Source: Holacanthus passer
Lineage: Eukaryota > Chordata > Actinopteri > Pomacanthidae
Direction of reading: 5' to 3'
Assembly: GCA_025331565.1 (NCBI GenBank)
Contig: JAFREQ010000008.1
Span: 1,922,001 to 1,986,000, forward strand
Length of the DNA: 64,000 nucleotides
The position numbers and the translations under genes are program-made. The notes under the pieces were generated by a model. It ran no database searches. It had not been told where the DNA came from and worked only from the letters and a program-made list of their open reading frames with translations. Shown here piece by piece: positions 37,317-48,380 of this stretch. Every line of letters starts with the position of its first letter. Position 1 is the stretch's first letter.

Positions 37317-38264
37317 TTTGTGTTCATATTTGTAAACTACATCATCAAACAATTGGACTGGGTAAATAAACCCATTTATGAATGAATGAGACTTAGGAGT
37401 GAGAATGTGTGTGTGTGTGTGCGTGCGTGAGCATCCGTTTGTGAGGTGTGCTGACTGGTCTGGGTGTAAGCTTAACAGACAGCTCTCAGTTTACAATGGG
37501 CACGCAATGGAACGTCTCACAGCAACAAACAAACCTGCCAACATGTCTGTAGAAGTTTAAAACATGAGAATAAAACTGAATTAAAACAGCTCTTAGCAAT
37601 ATGACAACTTTGTATGTTCTACCACGTCGTAAAAGCACACATTTTAATACTAAACAACTAAACATAACATACTGTATGCTCATTTTCAAATTTTTTAACA
37701 TTGGAAATTACTTAACACCTCAGCTGATGGCAGGGTCATGTGACCTACATTAGGATGTCTTCTGCTACTTTGAAATGTTTTTTTTATACTGCCCAACATC
37801 AAATGTGAAAAACTGAACAAAAAAGCATGTATCTCAATAGATGCTTTGGTTTACTTTTGGTCATTAACTTTTTTTTTCTTTTTTAACTGTTGGCTCCGCA
37901 ACTATGCACTCCCTTTTCGCAATGATGTGGCAGCAGTAACTGACCACTCAAAATACTGAGCCAGATGAGATAAGGCTGAACAAAACAAAAAAAAGGGGGG
38001 GGGGTCCATACTATAAATCTTTTGACAGTTATTGTGACGATTCTCAAGTTTTATGAGAGGGATCATTCTCACTGAGTTACTGTATGTACCAAAAATGTTT
38101 TCTTATTCCTAGAGAATACACCTCTGCAGCTCCACAAAAAAAGTACTGTCACAGTTTAATTATCAAAACATTAGCAAAAAAATGTACACAATATGCAATA
38201 CAGTGAATTGTTGAGCCTCATCATACTCACTCATGTACACAACCAGTATAGCTGTCCTTAGCTA

Positions 38265-38572
38265 CTACATCGACCTCAAAAGAGCATTTTTTAATGTTTG
38301 AAGTTTGGGGCTGAGCTTTTGTTGTCCAAGGCTCAACAACATCTTCTGGATAAACTCAAATGTGTTCTTCATACCTTTGGGTAATCCAGATGGAGTGCAT
38401 ATATTAAGCCGAACAGAAGACAAAGTGCTTGAGAGGTTGTGGGAATGTCATCCATGACAATGTTTCTTTCAAGGATGATTGCAACGCTGTTGATCTCTGG
38501 TGGTCTGTCGTCAGTTATGACCTGAAGAACCCCAACAGGCACCTGGGAGAAGTCGCTTGCGGTGTCAGAATC
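38265..38572 (-). pseudogene. Exon 4 (last) of the nested gene, frameshift after LDYPK
   Basis: After acceptor TTGAATGCAG the exon reads DSDTASDFSQVPVGVL and continues to LFGLIYALHLDYPK. The next codons are GTA TGA. In the +1 frame the reading resumes as MKNTFEFIQKMLLS and ends at a TAG at 38267-38265. One missing A (CCAAAG for CCAAAAG, 38374-38379) explains this. Splicing at AAG|GTATGA is unlikely because the next AG is only about 29 bases away. Confidence 0.72.
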
Positions 38573-39072
38573 CTGCATTCAAAATAATAAAACACAATTA
38601 AATTTAGCTTATCAGCATGAAATTTGTTTCTAACTCCCAACTGAATAAAAATATGATATTTGTTTATGATATCCCCCCTAAATATGTTTGTTTTGCACAG
38701 TGTGAATACAGGCGACAATATTTAACTTGACCTCTGTGTTGGGGAATTTTACCATTTTGTCTGAGGCCATTTTGTGTGATGCTCTTATGCTTTTTGTAAG
38801 GCTTGAAGCAAGTAAAAGACTTTTGAAGCTGAAAAATTGTCCAGGATTCTTAAATTATTAGCTGAGAATTATTAAAACTTTTTTTTTCCATTTTGAGTTT
38901 GGTGGTTGTTTTGTTTACAGTCCAGGTGTACAAGACTGAAGCCTTGATGGAGTTTTTCTTCTTATACCAGACCTGTTATTTCTGAAATCTCAGAACTGAA
39001 CCTGAGTTATGATGATGTGCTCAAATGTACACTGTACAATGATCATATGATCACAATTATGAATGTACTTAC

Positions 39073-39167
39073 TAAGCAGCTGAGGAAAAAAAATCACTGG
39101 AATTATCTCCAAGATACAGGGGCAGACATTGCAGGACAGCAGTGTGTGTTGTGGTGATGTCATTGGT
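39073..39167 (-). pseudogene. Exon 3 of the nested gene, with frameshift in a T run
   Basis: This 95-bp segment follows a weak acceptor (TTTATGAG) and precedes donor CTTA|GTAAGT. It reads TNDITTTHTAVLQCLPLYLGD and then NSSDFF up to an eight-T run (A8 at 39086-39093 on +). With one T more (or two fewer) the exon would be phase 0-0 and end in SCL, joining DSDTAS of the next exon. As written it runs into TAG. The LPLYLGD block is expected between exons 2 and 4 in this family. Confidence 0.65.
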
Positions 39168-39380
39168 CTCATAAAGGATGACAAAAAAAACAAAAACAAT
39201 AAGCAGAGTACTCTAGGAAAGCAAAATTATTTGGAAAAAAAATCTGTACAATTACTTGTTCTGTAGCAGTAGAAGTATTAATTGTTCAAAGTAAAAGTAG
39301 CAGCAGCTTTAGGCCTAGTTGAAGCAAACACGCACACTACCATACGGTGGTAATGATAAAGAATCACAAATAACACTTAC

Positions 39381-39539
39381 TTGTGTATTTATTGGCCGGA
39401 GGAGGCAATCAAGTGACTGGCCTCCAACTCCTTTCCTGGATTTGAAGAGGTCAATGAGACCAGTGGTGTGGTGGTCCAGAGCTTCGTAGAAGTCCTTCTT
39501 GAGGTTCTTACTGGCAACTCTGTACAACTCTGCAAACAC
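39381..39539 (-). pseudogene. Exon 2 of the nested gene
   Basis: This exon of 159 bp (53 codons, phase 0-0) reads VFAELYRVASKNLKKDF, then LIDLFKSRKGVGGQSL, and ends PINTQ. The acceptor TTTCTTTAG and donor CAA|GTAAGT are both good. It joins exon 1 cleanly to give ERWPALFTESQ-VFAELYRV, matching the order in the fish samd3-like family. No lesion is visible in it. Confidence 0.75.
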
Positions 39540-39799
39540 CTAAAGAAACAAAAAACACATCCAGAGGATTGTTTACTAGACCATGGTCGTCATTTAATGC
39601 CAAGAGTCTATTTGACTATCATATATAATACATTTTCTCAAAAGCAGTGACCAGATGCAGAAATTGATGGTGTTAGATCTGCTAAATGATGAATCAATTA
39701 AACATTAAAATAATCTCTTGAAACAACAGAGTAATTTACAGTGAAAATAGTGATTATTTGATGTGTGGTTCAGTATAGTGCAGCGCAAGTGGGCCATAC

Positions 39800-40066
39800 C
39801 TGACTTTCTGTGAACAGCGCAGGCCAGCGTTCCATCATCCTTCTGACTGGAGGCTGTTCCCCCACAATTTCTTTGCAGCGCAAAGAAAATGTCTGGTCCA
39901 TCATTTTCTTCACATCAGCTGATAAAGACATTTTCTTCACATCAGCATGATAAAGACATGGTATTGGGGAGGCTCTTGTGAAACCACCATGCTTTAATCT
40001 GTAATGTTTTAATAGCTGGCCTTGTCTTGGAGACACAAAAGTGCAATACTTACATGTCCACTGCAT
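39800..40066 (-). pseudogene. Exon 1 of the nested gene: C2H2 finger joined to ERWPALF region
   Basis: This exon of 267 bp (89 codons) starts at the ATG at 40066-40064 (MQWTCKYC) and ends in ESQ before donor CAG|GTATGG. The finger has C-x2-C and H-x4-H spacing within CKYCTF...LLKHYRLKH. In relatives as I recall, several hundred residues separate the finger from the MDQTF block. Here they are joined directly by a short duplicated segment (ADVKKMSLSADVKKM; DNA 39904-39960). A 16-bp candidate 5' untranslated microexon lies at 40122-40137 (TTGCAG| ... |GTAAGT), but the acceptor before the ATG is poor. The true 5' structure is therefore unsure. Confidence 0.7.
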
Positions 40067-40439
40067 CCCACTTCCAGCAGACACTTGAAACATGTGTAGG
40101 TTTGTTGGTTTTGGGACTTACCAGGGTCTCATACCACCTGCAAGAAATAAAACAAATTGGGTAAAATCACAACTGCAAGTTCCAGGCATCCAGCATTTTA
40201 CAAAATAATGGAATTATTCAATGAGTCATTTTTTTTTATCTAGAGGTATTCAACATCTGTGTCCATAATGTCATATTAATGTGTCACAGTGCTTTTCCTG
40301 ATAGTAAATGGGAGCTGATAATTTTAAGTGCAGTTGAAGACTGATGCATGATGCAAACCAATGTGTTGCAAAGAAATGCTGGTGTTAGCGTTTATGCTAT
40401 TCGTCATTACTCCGTTCTATCAACTGGTTCCCTTCAAGA

Positions 40440-40680
40440 CAGCTAGCAGCGCGCGCTACTCTGGCGACTACCTATCAGACGGCAGGGCTGCTATACAGTC
40501 CACCTGTTCCCGCACCAGCTCCGTTAGCTGCCGGAAGTTAGCCGCTGCCGTTCGAGAGCAGGTGGAGGGCTGCCGCCGTCTGTTGGCAAACGGCCGCGGC
40601 TAGCTTTCGGCAGCTAACGAGTCCGGTGCAGGAGCAGGAGGACACTACACGGAGGCTCGCTCCGAGCCGTTCAGACTGAG
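40440..40680. promoter_or_regulatory. CpG-rich palindromic block upstream of the nested gene
   Basis: This stretch is far richer in CG dinucleotides than its surroundings (for example AGCAGCGCGCGCTAC and CGGCCGCGGC). It lies directly upstream of the minus-strand gene. Its core arms 40523-40545 and 40596-40618 are inverted copies (21 of 23 match, GTTAGCTGCCG...), and weaker pairing continues outward for some 35 more bases per arm. It may be the promoter of the nested gene or a foldback sequence of the transposon. Neither role is shown. Confidence 0.45.
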
Positions 40681-42289
40681 CCAATGCACTTTTATACTCA
40701 TTCGCCCATGTTGAGTTGAGGCTAACTTTTTGACTCTGTTAACACACATAGGGTATGCATGCTAACATTCTCGGAAAAAGTTGCTAGCTGGTTTATTAAA
40801 AAAAAAAAAAGTCTCTTTAAGAAAATTAAATCATACTGGAAAGATAACAAACAAAAGCTTTACACTTACCGAAATCAACGCCAACCAGTACTGGAGCTGT
40901 GTGCACCTTCAATAGCTTGCATCAGCAGCGCCTCTTCAGTTGCAAATGCGCGCTAATCGGAAATGGACATGCGCACTGGGGCGCACAGATCTCTAACTTA
41001 CGTCTGATACCACAAACCATGCTGCGCACTCAGACAAATCAAGTACATATTACTAAATGGAACAAGTATGTGTATAAAAAGTACAGAAAACTCAGTGTTA
41101 GAAACTAAACTTGAAAAACTAGTACGACTCAAGTTAAATGCACTATTTAGTCCTAAGTCAGGACATTGTTAGCATTTACAGTGCAGTACGAGATAACTAG
41201 AAACACGCAGTGTGTTATGCTGCGTTAAACTGATCGACTTTTTGTGATGGTGATTAGCTGCTGTCATTACTTTTCCTTTTATCTTTCTTGTGACTCAGTT
41301 TGCACTTGGTCTAACTCTGCGCTGTCCAAGCCACTTTTAAAACCGTCCTACTGACCTGTGTTGAGGTTGGACACTGTCTGACTTTGCTGTGAAATGTAAG
41401 CAGGTATATGGTGTGTTCATTATTCTCTGGTCATGGCTCATGGTGCTTGTGTGTTATACTGCTTTGAGATTCCATGTGATTTTATGTTTTGACCATTTAT
41501 CTGTAGCAATGCACGACCGAAACATTCAAGTTACCCCAGAAATGCAAATTACATTAGCAATGCTGTTTGAAACTGGGCTGAGGTGGAGTTTTCTTTAAGG
41601 GATTTCCTCTCAGTAAAAGGATAAAACCCCCATCACCCCAAACATTTACCTTCTTCGTGGTGCCATGCCTGTCAAGAGTGAAATATAGTTACTTTAATCC
41701 TTGTGCAACTGAAAAAAAAACTATCATGCACATTTTGCTCTGGATCACATTTAAGGCTTTTAAGCCGTGGTAAAAAGCCATTGGTAGAAACAGGAAGGGT
41801 GTGTCTCTCCCTCTTTCTTTGCTGTTGTTAAGGCTTCTCTTCTCTCTCTGTCACCACAAATTTGCGAGCACACTGATCCTCTCGTGGCCCTGTCGAAAAA
41901 CAAATGATGAAACCTTCAAAACTGACAGGAGGTTCACTCAAACTGGGAAGTACTGTTGTTTCTGTCTGTTTGCCAAGACAATAAGACTCTCATAAGGTCA
42001 GATTCAGCCTTCCTACTGCATTGTGTATTCATGTGGAGACTAATGGGATGACTCATCCTTTTAACCATTATATTGCTTTTCATCTGCTATTAAGAGGATG
42101 TACATTCGATAACAAACACTCAGTCATACAACAAAGCACATGCATTAATATCCACGACTGTACAGATATGCATTTTCTCTTTTGCCCTCGTCTGATCGTA
42201 CCTCCCTCTCAAAACACACTCTTTCACACTCACTGGACATACATTTACATTTTCTTTAACTTCTAAAACAATGCAATACATCTTTTTAA

Positions 42290-42290
<1 letters not shown>

Positions 42291-42332
<42 letters not shown>

Positions 42333-42341
42333 CATCCATCC
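42291..42341 (+). repeat. (TATC)n microsatellite
   Basis: About ten TATC/CTAT units ending in CCATCCATCC. Confidence 0.9.
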
Positions 42342-42585
42342 TTAATTCCTCTCTGTGGGTTTGCAGCGTACCCTGGCTCGGACTCTTGGCTACCCAATCA
42401 TGTCCCTGAAATTAGCTCTTTGGCCAAACGACTCTCTTAGGTGATGGTGATTAAACCACCGGCCGAGAAAAGTCGGTGACAAACACACACAGACACACAG
42501 GGGTTCCTATTAGATAGAGATGCATCAATAATTTAGACCTCTCCATCACTCTGACACAGCGGGGGTGCAGGCGCATGTCGTGTGC

Positions 42586-42653
42586 GTGTGTGTGTGTGTG
42601 TGTGCGTCTACAGTGAAAGCTTAATGAGAATGGCCCAGCTGGACTTCTGCTGA

Positions 42654-42686
<33 letters not shown>
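42586..42686 (+). repeat. (GT)n microsatellites
   Basis: GT runs at 42586-42604 and 42655-42686. Confidence 0.9.
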
Positions 42687-42687
<1 letters not shown>

Positions 42688-44424
42688 TTGCTGGATTTAA
42701 AGTACCTCTTAAAGCTGTTGTCTCATCACTCAGATGTGAATGCAGACCGCCTGTGTTAATGTTTGGCAGTGTGGATACATAGATTGGTGATGAGGGGTTT
42801 GCAGATGATGGGGATGCCGCCGAAATAGTCCAAATTACATGGGAAGTGCGTCAAGTGATTGGCAGTCACTGCATTTGAAGAGGGCGCTGTTGTCTGTCCC
42901 CGTAGCTGATATTCAGACCAAAATAGCACAAAAAAGTTATAAAAATGCTGGTGGGTGCATGTCGCTGAAGATAGTGGTGAGAGGATGAAAGACCAAACAA
43001 GACGTCCAGTTTGAGTAATGCATCTGTGGGTTTGAAGGCTTATCAGAGGCCAAAAACGCTGCACAGTGGGTTATTCTACCATGAGGAAGGATATTACAAC
43101 TCTGGAAAAGTCATTACAGTGACAGTCACTTTATCCTCTGTCTCTGGTATCAAGTAGTAAAAAGTACAGATGCAGTTAACATTACAAAGTAATCTCCACA
43201 GAAAGATGCAGCACTGGGACCCCTGCTGTGAGAACTCATAGGTCTCATTGAAGCGAAAGGCTGCAGCTTTTGACACATTTTAGTCTGAAGTAGTTTTGCA
43301 GTTTTGCTATTAGAAATAAAACACATAAAACTTACAGAGCTGGGTATCAGTGTAACTTTGCCAAACAGATGCCACTATTGTAATTGCATTCTGATACCAA
43401 AATAATAATTTCTTAGATAACTTTACCAATAATTCTTAACAAAAACTTTTTTCCAAAAGAATCTTAAACTCAGTGTGAAAGTTTCATTAGAAAAAAGATT
43501 GACAGTTTTTAGTCCGTACTCAAAAATGTTGAGGTACCTGGAATAACATTAAAATATGTTAGAGAGCTTAGAGTAATTAACTACAATAACAAAGTGCAAG
43601 TGAATGTGAGTTTATTTTGGCAGTGGGAGGTGGATTTAATGATTGTGGGCGCGCTTGAAGTTGGTTTCCTTTGAGTTCAAGTGGGTGTACGTAGGTGTAT
43701 CTGGGTTTCGATGGGGTGAAGGTTTGTTGGGTTCATATGCACCTGGAATGTGTTTATGTTATATATATACTATACTAGACTTTAGGTGGGTGGGCAGTGG
43801 TTTGGGCTGTGTTGTGTAAGAGCACTGTTGAGAAGTTTGTGTGATGTCAGCTTGGATGAGTTTGAATTAGGTGAAAATGGGTTTGGGCAGAGCTGAGGTT
43901 GATTCATGCAAATAGGAGAAGAGGTCAGAACAGGCTTGTTTGCTGTTGTTTTCGCCTTTGGGATGAATTTGGGTTGGACATTATAACCCATGTCAAGGAC
44001 ACCTATGTCTCCCTCTTTCTTTGTCTCTGTTTCCCTTTGTGCATCCCAGTGTCTCTGCTGCAGGAGGGAGTTGGCACACACCTGCCACTGGTTATGTGTG
44101 TGTGTGTGCATGAGCATGCATGTATCTTGCTGGCTTATCCTTTTCGCAGTGCAGATACCAGCTCATCAGCCCGAGTCTCAGTGTTACCTGGGGAGAGCGC
44201 TCACCCTCCAAAAGACACGGAGTACACAGAGTACAGTTAGCTCCACACATAACAGATGACCTTGGAGATTTCATTCAGCCAAAAGCACCAAGTGAAGAAT
44301 TGTCTGTATCAACAGCGTCTCTCTGTCACACACGCACACACACACACTCCCTTATCTCCTTTACTGCAGCATGACCAGACACTACAGCAGTGGTAGTTAA
44401 ACAGAAACTGACACAGCAGTCATT

Positions 44425-44425
<1 letters not shown>

Positions 44426-44459
<34 letters not shown>
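44426..44459 (+). repeat. (GT)n microsatellite
   Basis: About 17 GT units. Confidence 0.9.
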
Positions 44460-44462
<3 letters not shown>

Positions 44463-47373
44463 TGGAGGCACAAACTTGAACGTGTGGCTAAAAGTTACTT
44501 GATTGTTTGCAATACACCTTGTTTTTGAGTGCGTTGCCTCCCTGACCTTCTGTGTGGGTGTGTGTGTTTGTGGGTGTGTGTGTGTCCTCTAGTCGGCCTC
44601 ATGAGAGCAAACTGAGTTATATCTGCAGCATCAATCCATCATGCTCATTAGCATATGATTTGGCTTTGATTAGCATATCTATTAATATGGAAATGCGACA
44701 TCACCAACACTGAGCCCAGACGGGTCGGTGCCGTACACACACACACACAGAAAGAAATGCGCCAGTTTCTCTCCAGGGATTGTTCAGGGGTTTGGGGTTG
44801 CACTAAGAAGACATGATTGCGATGTAAATTTGTCAGAAGACTGAAGCTGAAGATGTTCTCTGTGTCTTAGTTCACATGCCCCTGTTTCGAATTGACCTCT
44901 GTGTGTGTGTGGGTGTGTGTGTGCGTTCAGAGGACCAAGGTCAACGACCCACAGTATCTTAGAATCCATCCTCTTAAAGATCTCACCAAGAATTTCCATA
45001 CAAAGAGCTTTACATTGATTAAATACATGTTCTATAGGTGTAATATTCACTTCACACTTTTGCTTTTACACTGCAGAGACAAGCGGTGAATACACACACC
45101 ACAGAGGTATCTATACATAGACTTTCACTGAGGCAGGTGTTACAAAGAAATATCTTTTCCTCATTCACGTAATTTGCATTTAGCACCCATGTTACACATT
45201 TTACCACCTTGAAAGTTATTAAAAATGTGTTCTATTTGCATGTAATATCTGCTATAAAAGTTACTCTCAGCCGTAATGTCATGAGTGATGTCAAGTTTTT
45301 AACTATTTCTTTTAAAAATTAATTTGAATTTGACTGTTTCTCTATTCACGAATGATACTGTGGAACAAATCTGAGCGAGCTTTACAAAGACTGTTCATGA
45401 TCAATGAACATGAAACCACACCTAATGGTCCCGCTGAATGAGGCTGGGGAGGTGGAGGGAGTCAAATTGCAAGCAGCAGGTAGTTCAGGAACGTTGAGAA
45501 GCAGCGTGAGTGTTGGAGTAAGAAGAATTAATGAACAGCAGCCTGCGTTCAGTGACAGTATAGATGAGCGATTGGACGGTACATGGAACATATGACGATA
45601 AAACTACTCCTGTGTCTACCTAAACTACTGCGAAGCTCCATAACTGTCTCACACACCTAATAATCCGTCACAGAACTTTCCAACTGTAGACTGTTTTGCC
45701 ATTTAAAATGAAGATGTGCTCACAGCCACAGGGAAGAAAACACATCAGCAAGATGTCACAGTAGCTCATATACAGGCTTTTTTCAGCATTTATAAAATAC
45801 GGCAACTTGCTGCTTAACTAACTGTGCATGAAACACCCATCCTCGCATTTGCATGACTTTTTCCACTCTGAGAAACAAGTGTCAGCTCTAGTTAGCCAAT
45901 AATAAGCGTCTCATTGCGTGTGGTGAGAAATGAGCTGTTCAGTGTCCACAAATGAGCAGCACAGACTAAGTCCTCTAACCCTCAGTGCTGGTCAGCAACA
46001 TGAAGTTCATGCTGTTTGACACTTTTTAGATGTCTAACGCTCATAAAGTAGGTTGTCTCGCTCAAATAAAGTGCATCAGTACTGGAGGTAAAATGGTTTA
46101 TATGATGCAGGAGAACATGAAAAGAGACTCTGCGTGGACTGACTAAATGAATGACTGCCTTACTTTACCCTGAAAAATCTTAACAAACATTTTCTCCTCT
46201 GCCTCCTCAAATCTTAATCAGCGGATGAAACTCTAAATAGCAAGAGATGCACTTATGCTGATGAGCAAAGCTTTGTTATAGGGCCCCGACAAACTTCTGC
46301 ACTTCTCATTAAAAACACGCAGTAACAGAGCGAGCCACGGTACCTTAATCAAGGTGTTTATTTCTCACAATGTTAAAATCCAGAGCTGCGACCAGATCCA
46401 CCTGATACATACAGCTAATTATGTACTCTGTGCTCCAAGCGATGTTTACTTCTTACATTTATTTGGTAACACTAAAAGTAAATACAAGACTGCAATCACC
46501 CAGTCCTGACATGCAATTAAAACGGGTGAGGATAAAAACACAATAAAGTTAAAAGCTTATTTCTATTGTGGTTCTCGTTAGAAAAGCGTAAGACGACATA
46601 TCTTCAGGTCACCCACCCCGATGCGTTTGTGGGTTGTGCACAAATCCTCATCATAAACTCTCTGTCATTGTCTGTGTGCAGATCACAATGTGCAGAAATC
46701 CGTCTATATACTAATCTTACAAAGTGCAAAGATCAGGCTCTTAGTTTGCTGTATTCTTCCTGAACTAAAAAGAACGAGAAAAATAAAAAAGTACATACAT
46801 GTTTTTTATTTGTCATCATCATTTTTTATTACTGTTTTGGATTAATTGAATTGTTTAAACAGGTGAAATTAGGGATTTGGTGATTCAATTTGGCACAAAA
46901 CTCAGTTGAATGGAATCATTTTATGTCTGTAAATTACTTATATTCTTACAGGTAAACCATCAAAAACTGATTGATCTGTGTGAGAAAAAGTTAACTTTGA
47001 ATTCATTTATATCCTAAATAAATAGCTGAAACTTTTAATGTGTCACACTTCACCAAAGAATGAACTGAAATGGAAGCAACGTGTGGACAGACAGAATAAT
47101 CCTGGCAGGCTAAAGGGATGCTCATGTTTGGCTGGGTTATGTGTGGGAGTGTTTGACAAAGAGAGACAGTGAGTGTGTGTTACACAGAGGGAGTCTCACC
47201 AGACCAGTTGTTGTAAGTGATGATTGTTATGCTGCTGGTTTGAAAAGCTGCCAACAAGAACAAGTGAGGAAAGGCCACACAAACACGCTTCTTCCTGTGT
47301 GTGCTGGAGATGTTGTTGTGGATGTGAACCGCTGAGGACTGAAATCTTACACCTGAACTTCTCCTCTTCTCAG

Positions 47374-47682
47374 TTAAATGAAACAGCCAAGCAGTTGATG
47401 GAGATCGACAAGCCCACGCCAACAAACGCTCCGGGTCCAAGCTCTGAGCCGGCGCCGTTGGGCCCCTGCACTCCTGGTCCCTCCCCCTGCGCCTCTCCGT
47501 CCAATGGGAACGGCTCCGGCCATCGGAGAGGCGAAGGGAAGAAAAACGCGAAGAAGAGGCATTCGTTTTCTGCGCTGTCTGTCAGCCAGCGGGCCGCCCA
47601 GCTCAACAACAGACACAGTATGGAGATCTCCCACCCGGTCCTCATCAGCTCCTCTGACCCCAGGGCCGCTGCTCGCATCCAG
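47374..47682 (+). CDS. sh3rf3: SH3RF3 exon: linker with KKRHSF motif
   Basis: This 309-bp exon (103 codons, w125-w227, phase 0-0) has acceptor CTTCTCAG and donor ATCCAG|GTACAC. It begins LNETAKQLMEIDKP, the conserved segment that follows SH3-2 in the family. A low-complexity Pro/Gly/Ser stretch comes next. The basic block GKKNAKKRHSFSALS follows, then the conserved RHSMEIS.PVLISSSDPRAAARI segment. In SH3RF1 the region after SH3-2 is known for Rac binding, and the KKRHSF serine is described as an AKT target. Transfer of either property to this protein is inference. Large open frames on the minus strand over the same bases are shadows of its GC-rich codons. Human SH3RF3, as I recall it, has about a dozen residues between ARI and the next exon that are not seen here. 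Confidence 0.94.
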
Positions 47683-48264
47683 GTACACACAGAGACATGG
47701 ATATACACACTGCAGGGAGTATAGTATGTGGCAGTGATGGTATTCACATCCTTTATTTGAGTAGAATAGAGACATCTCAGTATAAAAATACTTTTTTTAC
47801 TTAAGTCAAAGAAGTATTACAGAACTTGTTATGAAGGGTAATTTTGTAATTACTTCTGACTATTGGTTACATTTTAACATTTGCGGAAATTTTAGCTTTT
47901 AGAAGATTTTAACTTTTTTATCTAACGTTTGGTTGTTGAATCTCTAACTACGAATTATATTTTATAAACAGATCATATGTTTAGTGTGTAAAATCTAAAT
48001 CTGAACAGCATATATTCAAAATACTCAAGTACAAGTGCCTCAAAACTGTACTGTAATGATGCACTTACATATTGGATTATTTGTCATCTGGTCGATCTAA
48101 CATGTTGGCATATTTGGGGCAAAATTTTTAAATGATTCTTTAACTCAATAAGAGCAAACAGTGAATATTTGTAATTTATTGTATCTTTTCATTTCCTCCA
48201 GCGGTTTTCAGTGACAATGGAAAGCACTCAGTTTGTACGTTTGCCTCTTTCTGTGTGTCTTTAG
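47683..48264 (+). other. SH3RF3 intron, 582 bp
   Basis: The shortest visible intron. I looked for a small exon encoding the segment seen between ARI and the next exon in human SH3RF3 and did not find one. Confidence 0.8.
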
Positions 48265-48380
48265 GATGCGTCTCACCCGGGTCCCTCTCCCTCCTCGGCA
48301 GGGGTACTGGTGCCCCCCAAAGTGGCGTCCATAACCTCTGAGCTGCTGGCCCATGCCAAGGTGCAGCTGCCACTCAACAT
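48265..48380 (+). CDS. sh3rf3: SH3RF3 exon: short linker before SH3-3
   Basis: This 116-bp exon (38 codons plus 2 bases, w228-w265) runs from DASHPGPSPSSAG to KVQLPLN and has acceptor TCTTTAG and donor CAT|GTGAGT. The last codon is split: AT here plus A from the next exon gives Ile, producing LPLN-I-YLALYAY. The KVQLPLN.YLALYAYKPQ junction agrees with the family. The first part is variable Ser/Pro linker of unknown function. An in-frame TAG lies directly before the exon (48262-48264), which rules out a longer 5' version in this frame. Confidence 0.9.

Larger units (their letters stand above)
38265..40066 (-). pseudogene. C2H2-finger / samd3-like C-terminal-domain gene, frameshifted
   Basis: Four minus-strand exons (40066-39800, 39539-39381, 39167-39073, 38572-38265) share good AG/GT borders and would give a protein of about 276 residues. 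It has one N-terminal C2H2-like finger (CKYC...HYRLKH). It then has the domain found at the C-terminus of many uncharacterised fish proteins annotated as sterile alpha motif domain-containing 3-like: MDQTF.LR..EIV, ERWPALF, LPLYLGD, VPVGVL, IILE.NIV, LFGLIYALHLDYPK. The function of that domain is not known to me. Two frameshifts break it: an 8-base T run in exon 3 (39086-39093), which is one base short or two too long, and one base missing after LDYPK (38374-38379). These are either true lesions or homopolymer errors of the assembly. It lies wholly inside the CACTA-like element. Confidence 0.75.
36860..41183 (-). mobile_element. CACTA-like (EnSpm-type) DNA element carrying a minus-strand gene
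   Basis: The left end reads CACTGTAAATTCTAACAA (36860-36877). The right end (41166-41183), reverse-complemented, reads CACTGTAAATGCTAACAA, so 17 of 18 bases match. Next to both ends there are many short AAGTTAA / ACTTAA / CCAAGTA-type motifs, as in the subterminal regions of fish CACTA elements. The interior (4324 bp in all) contains the degraded C2H2 / samd3-like gene on the minus strand and a CpG-rich palindromic block near its right end. No clean 3-bp target duplication is visible: flanks are GCA on the left and CAG on the right, with only the adjacent CA shared. I see no transposase of the CACTA type. Class assignment rests on the CACTG end and subterminal style, so it is inference. Confidence 0.65.
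41184..47373 (+). other. SH3RF3 intron, part right of the CACTA-like element
   Basis: Microsatellites at 42.3, 42.6 and 44.4 kb and a POU-like motif pair at 44647-44678. No coding exon is recognised until 47374. Confidence 0.8.

Noticed and set aside
47370..47775. Minus-strand open frames of 125-133 codons
   Set aside because: They are shadows of the GC-rich SH3RF3 linker exon on the + strand.
48202..48264. Possible longer 5' version of the exon at 48265 from an upstream CAG
   Set aside because: An in-frame TAG at 48262-48264 closes it.
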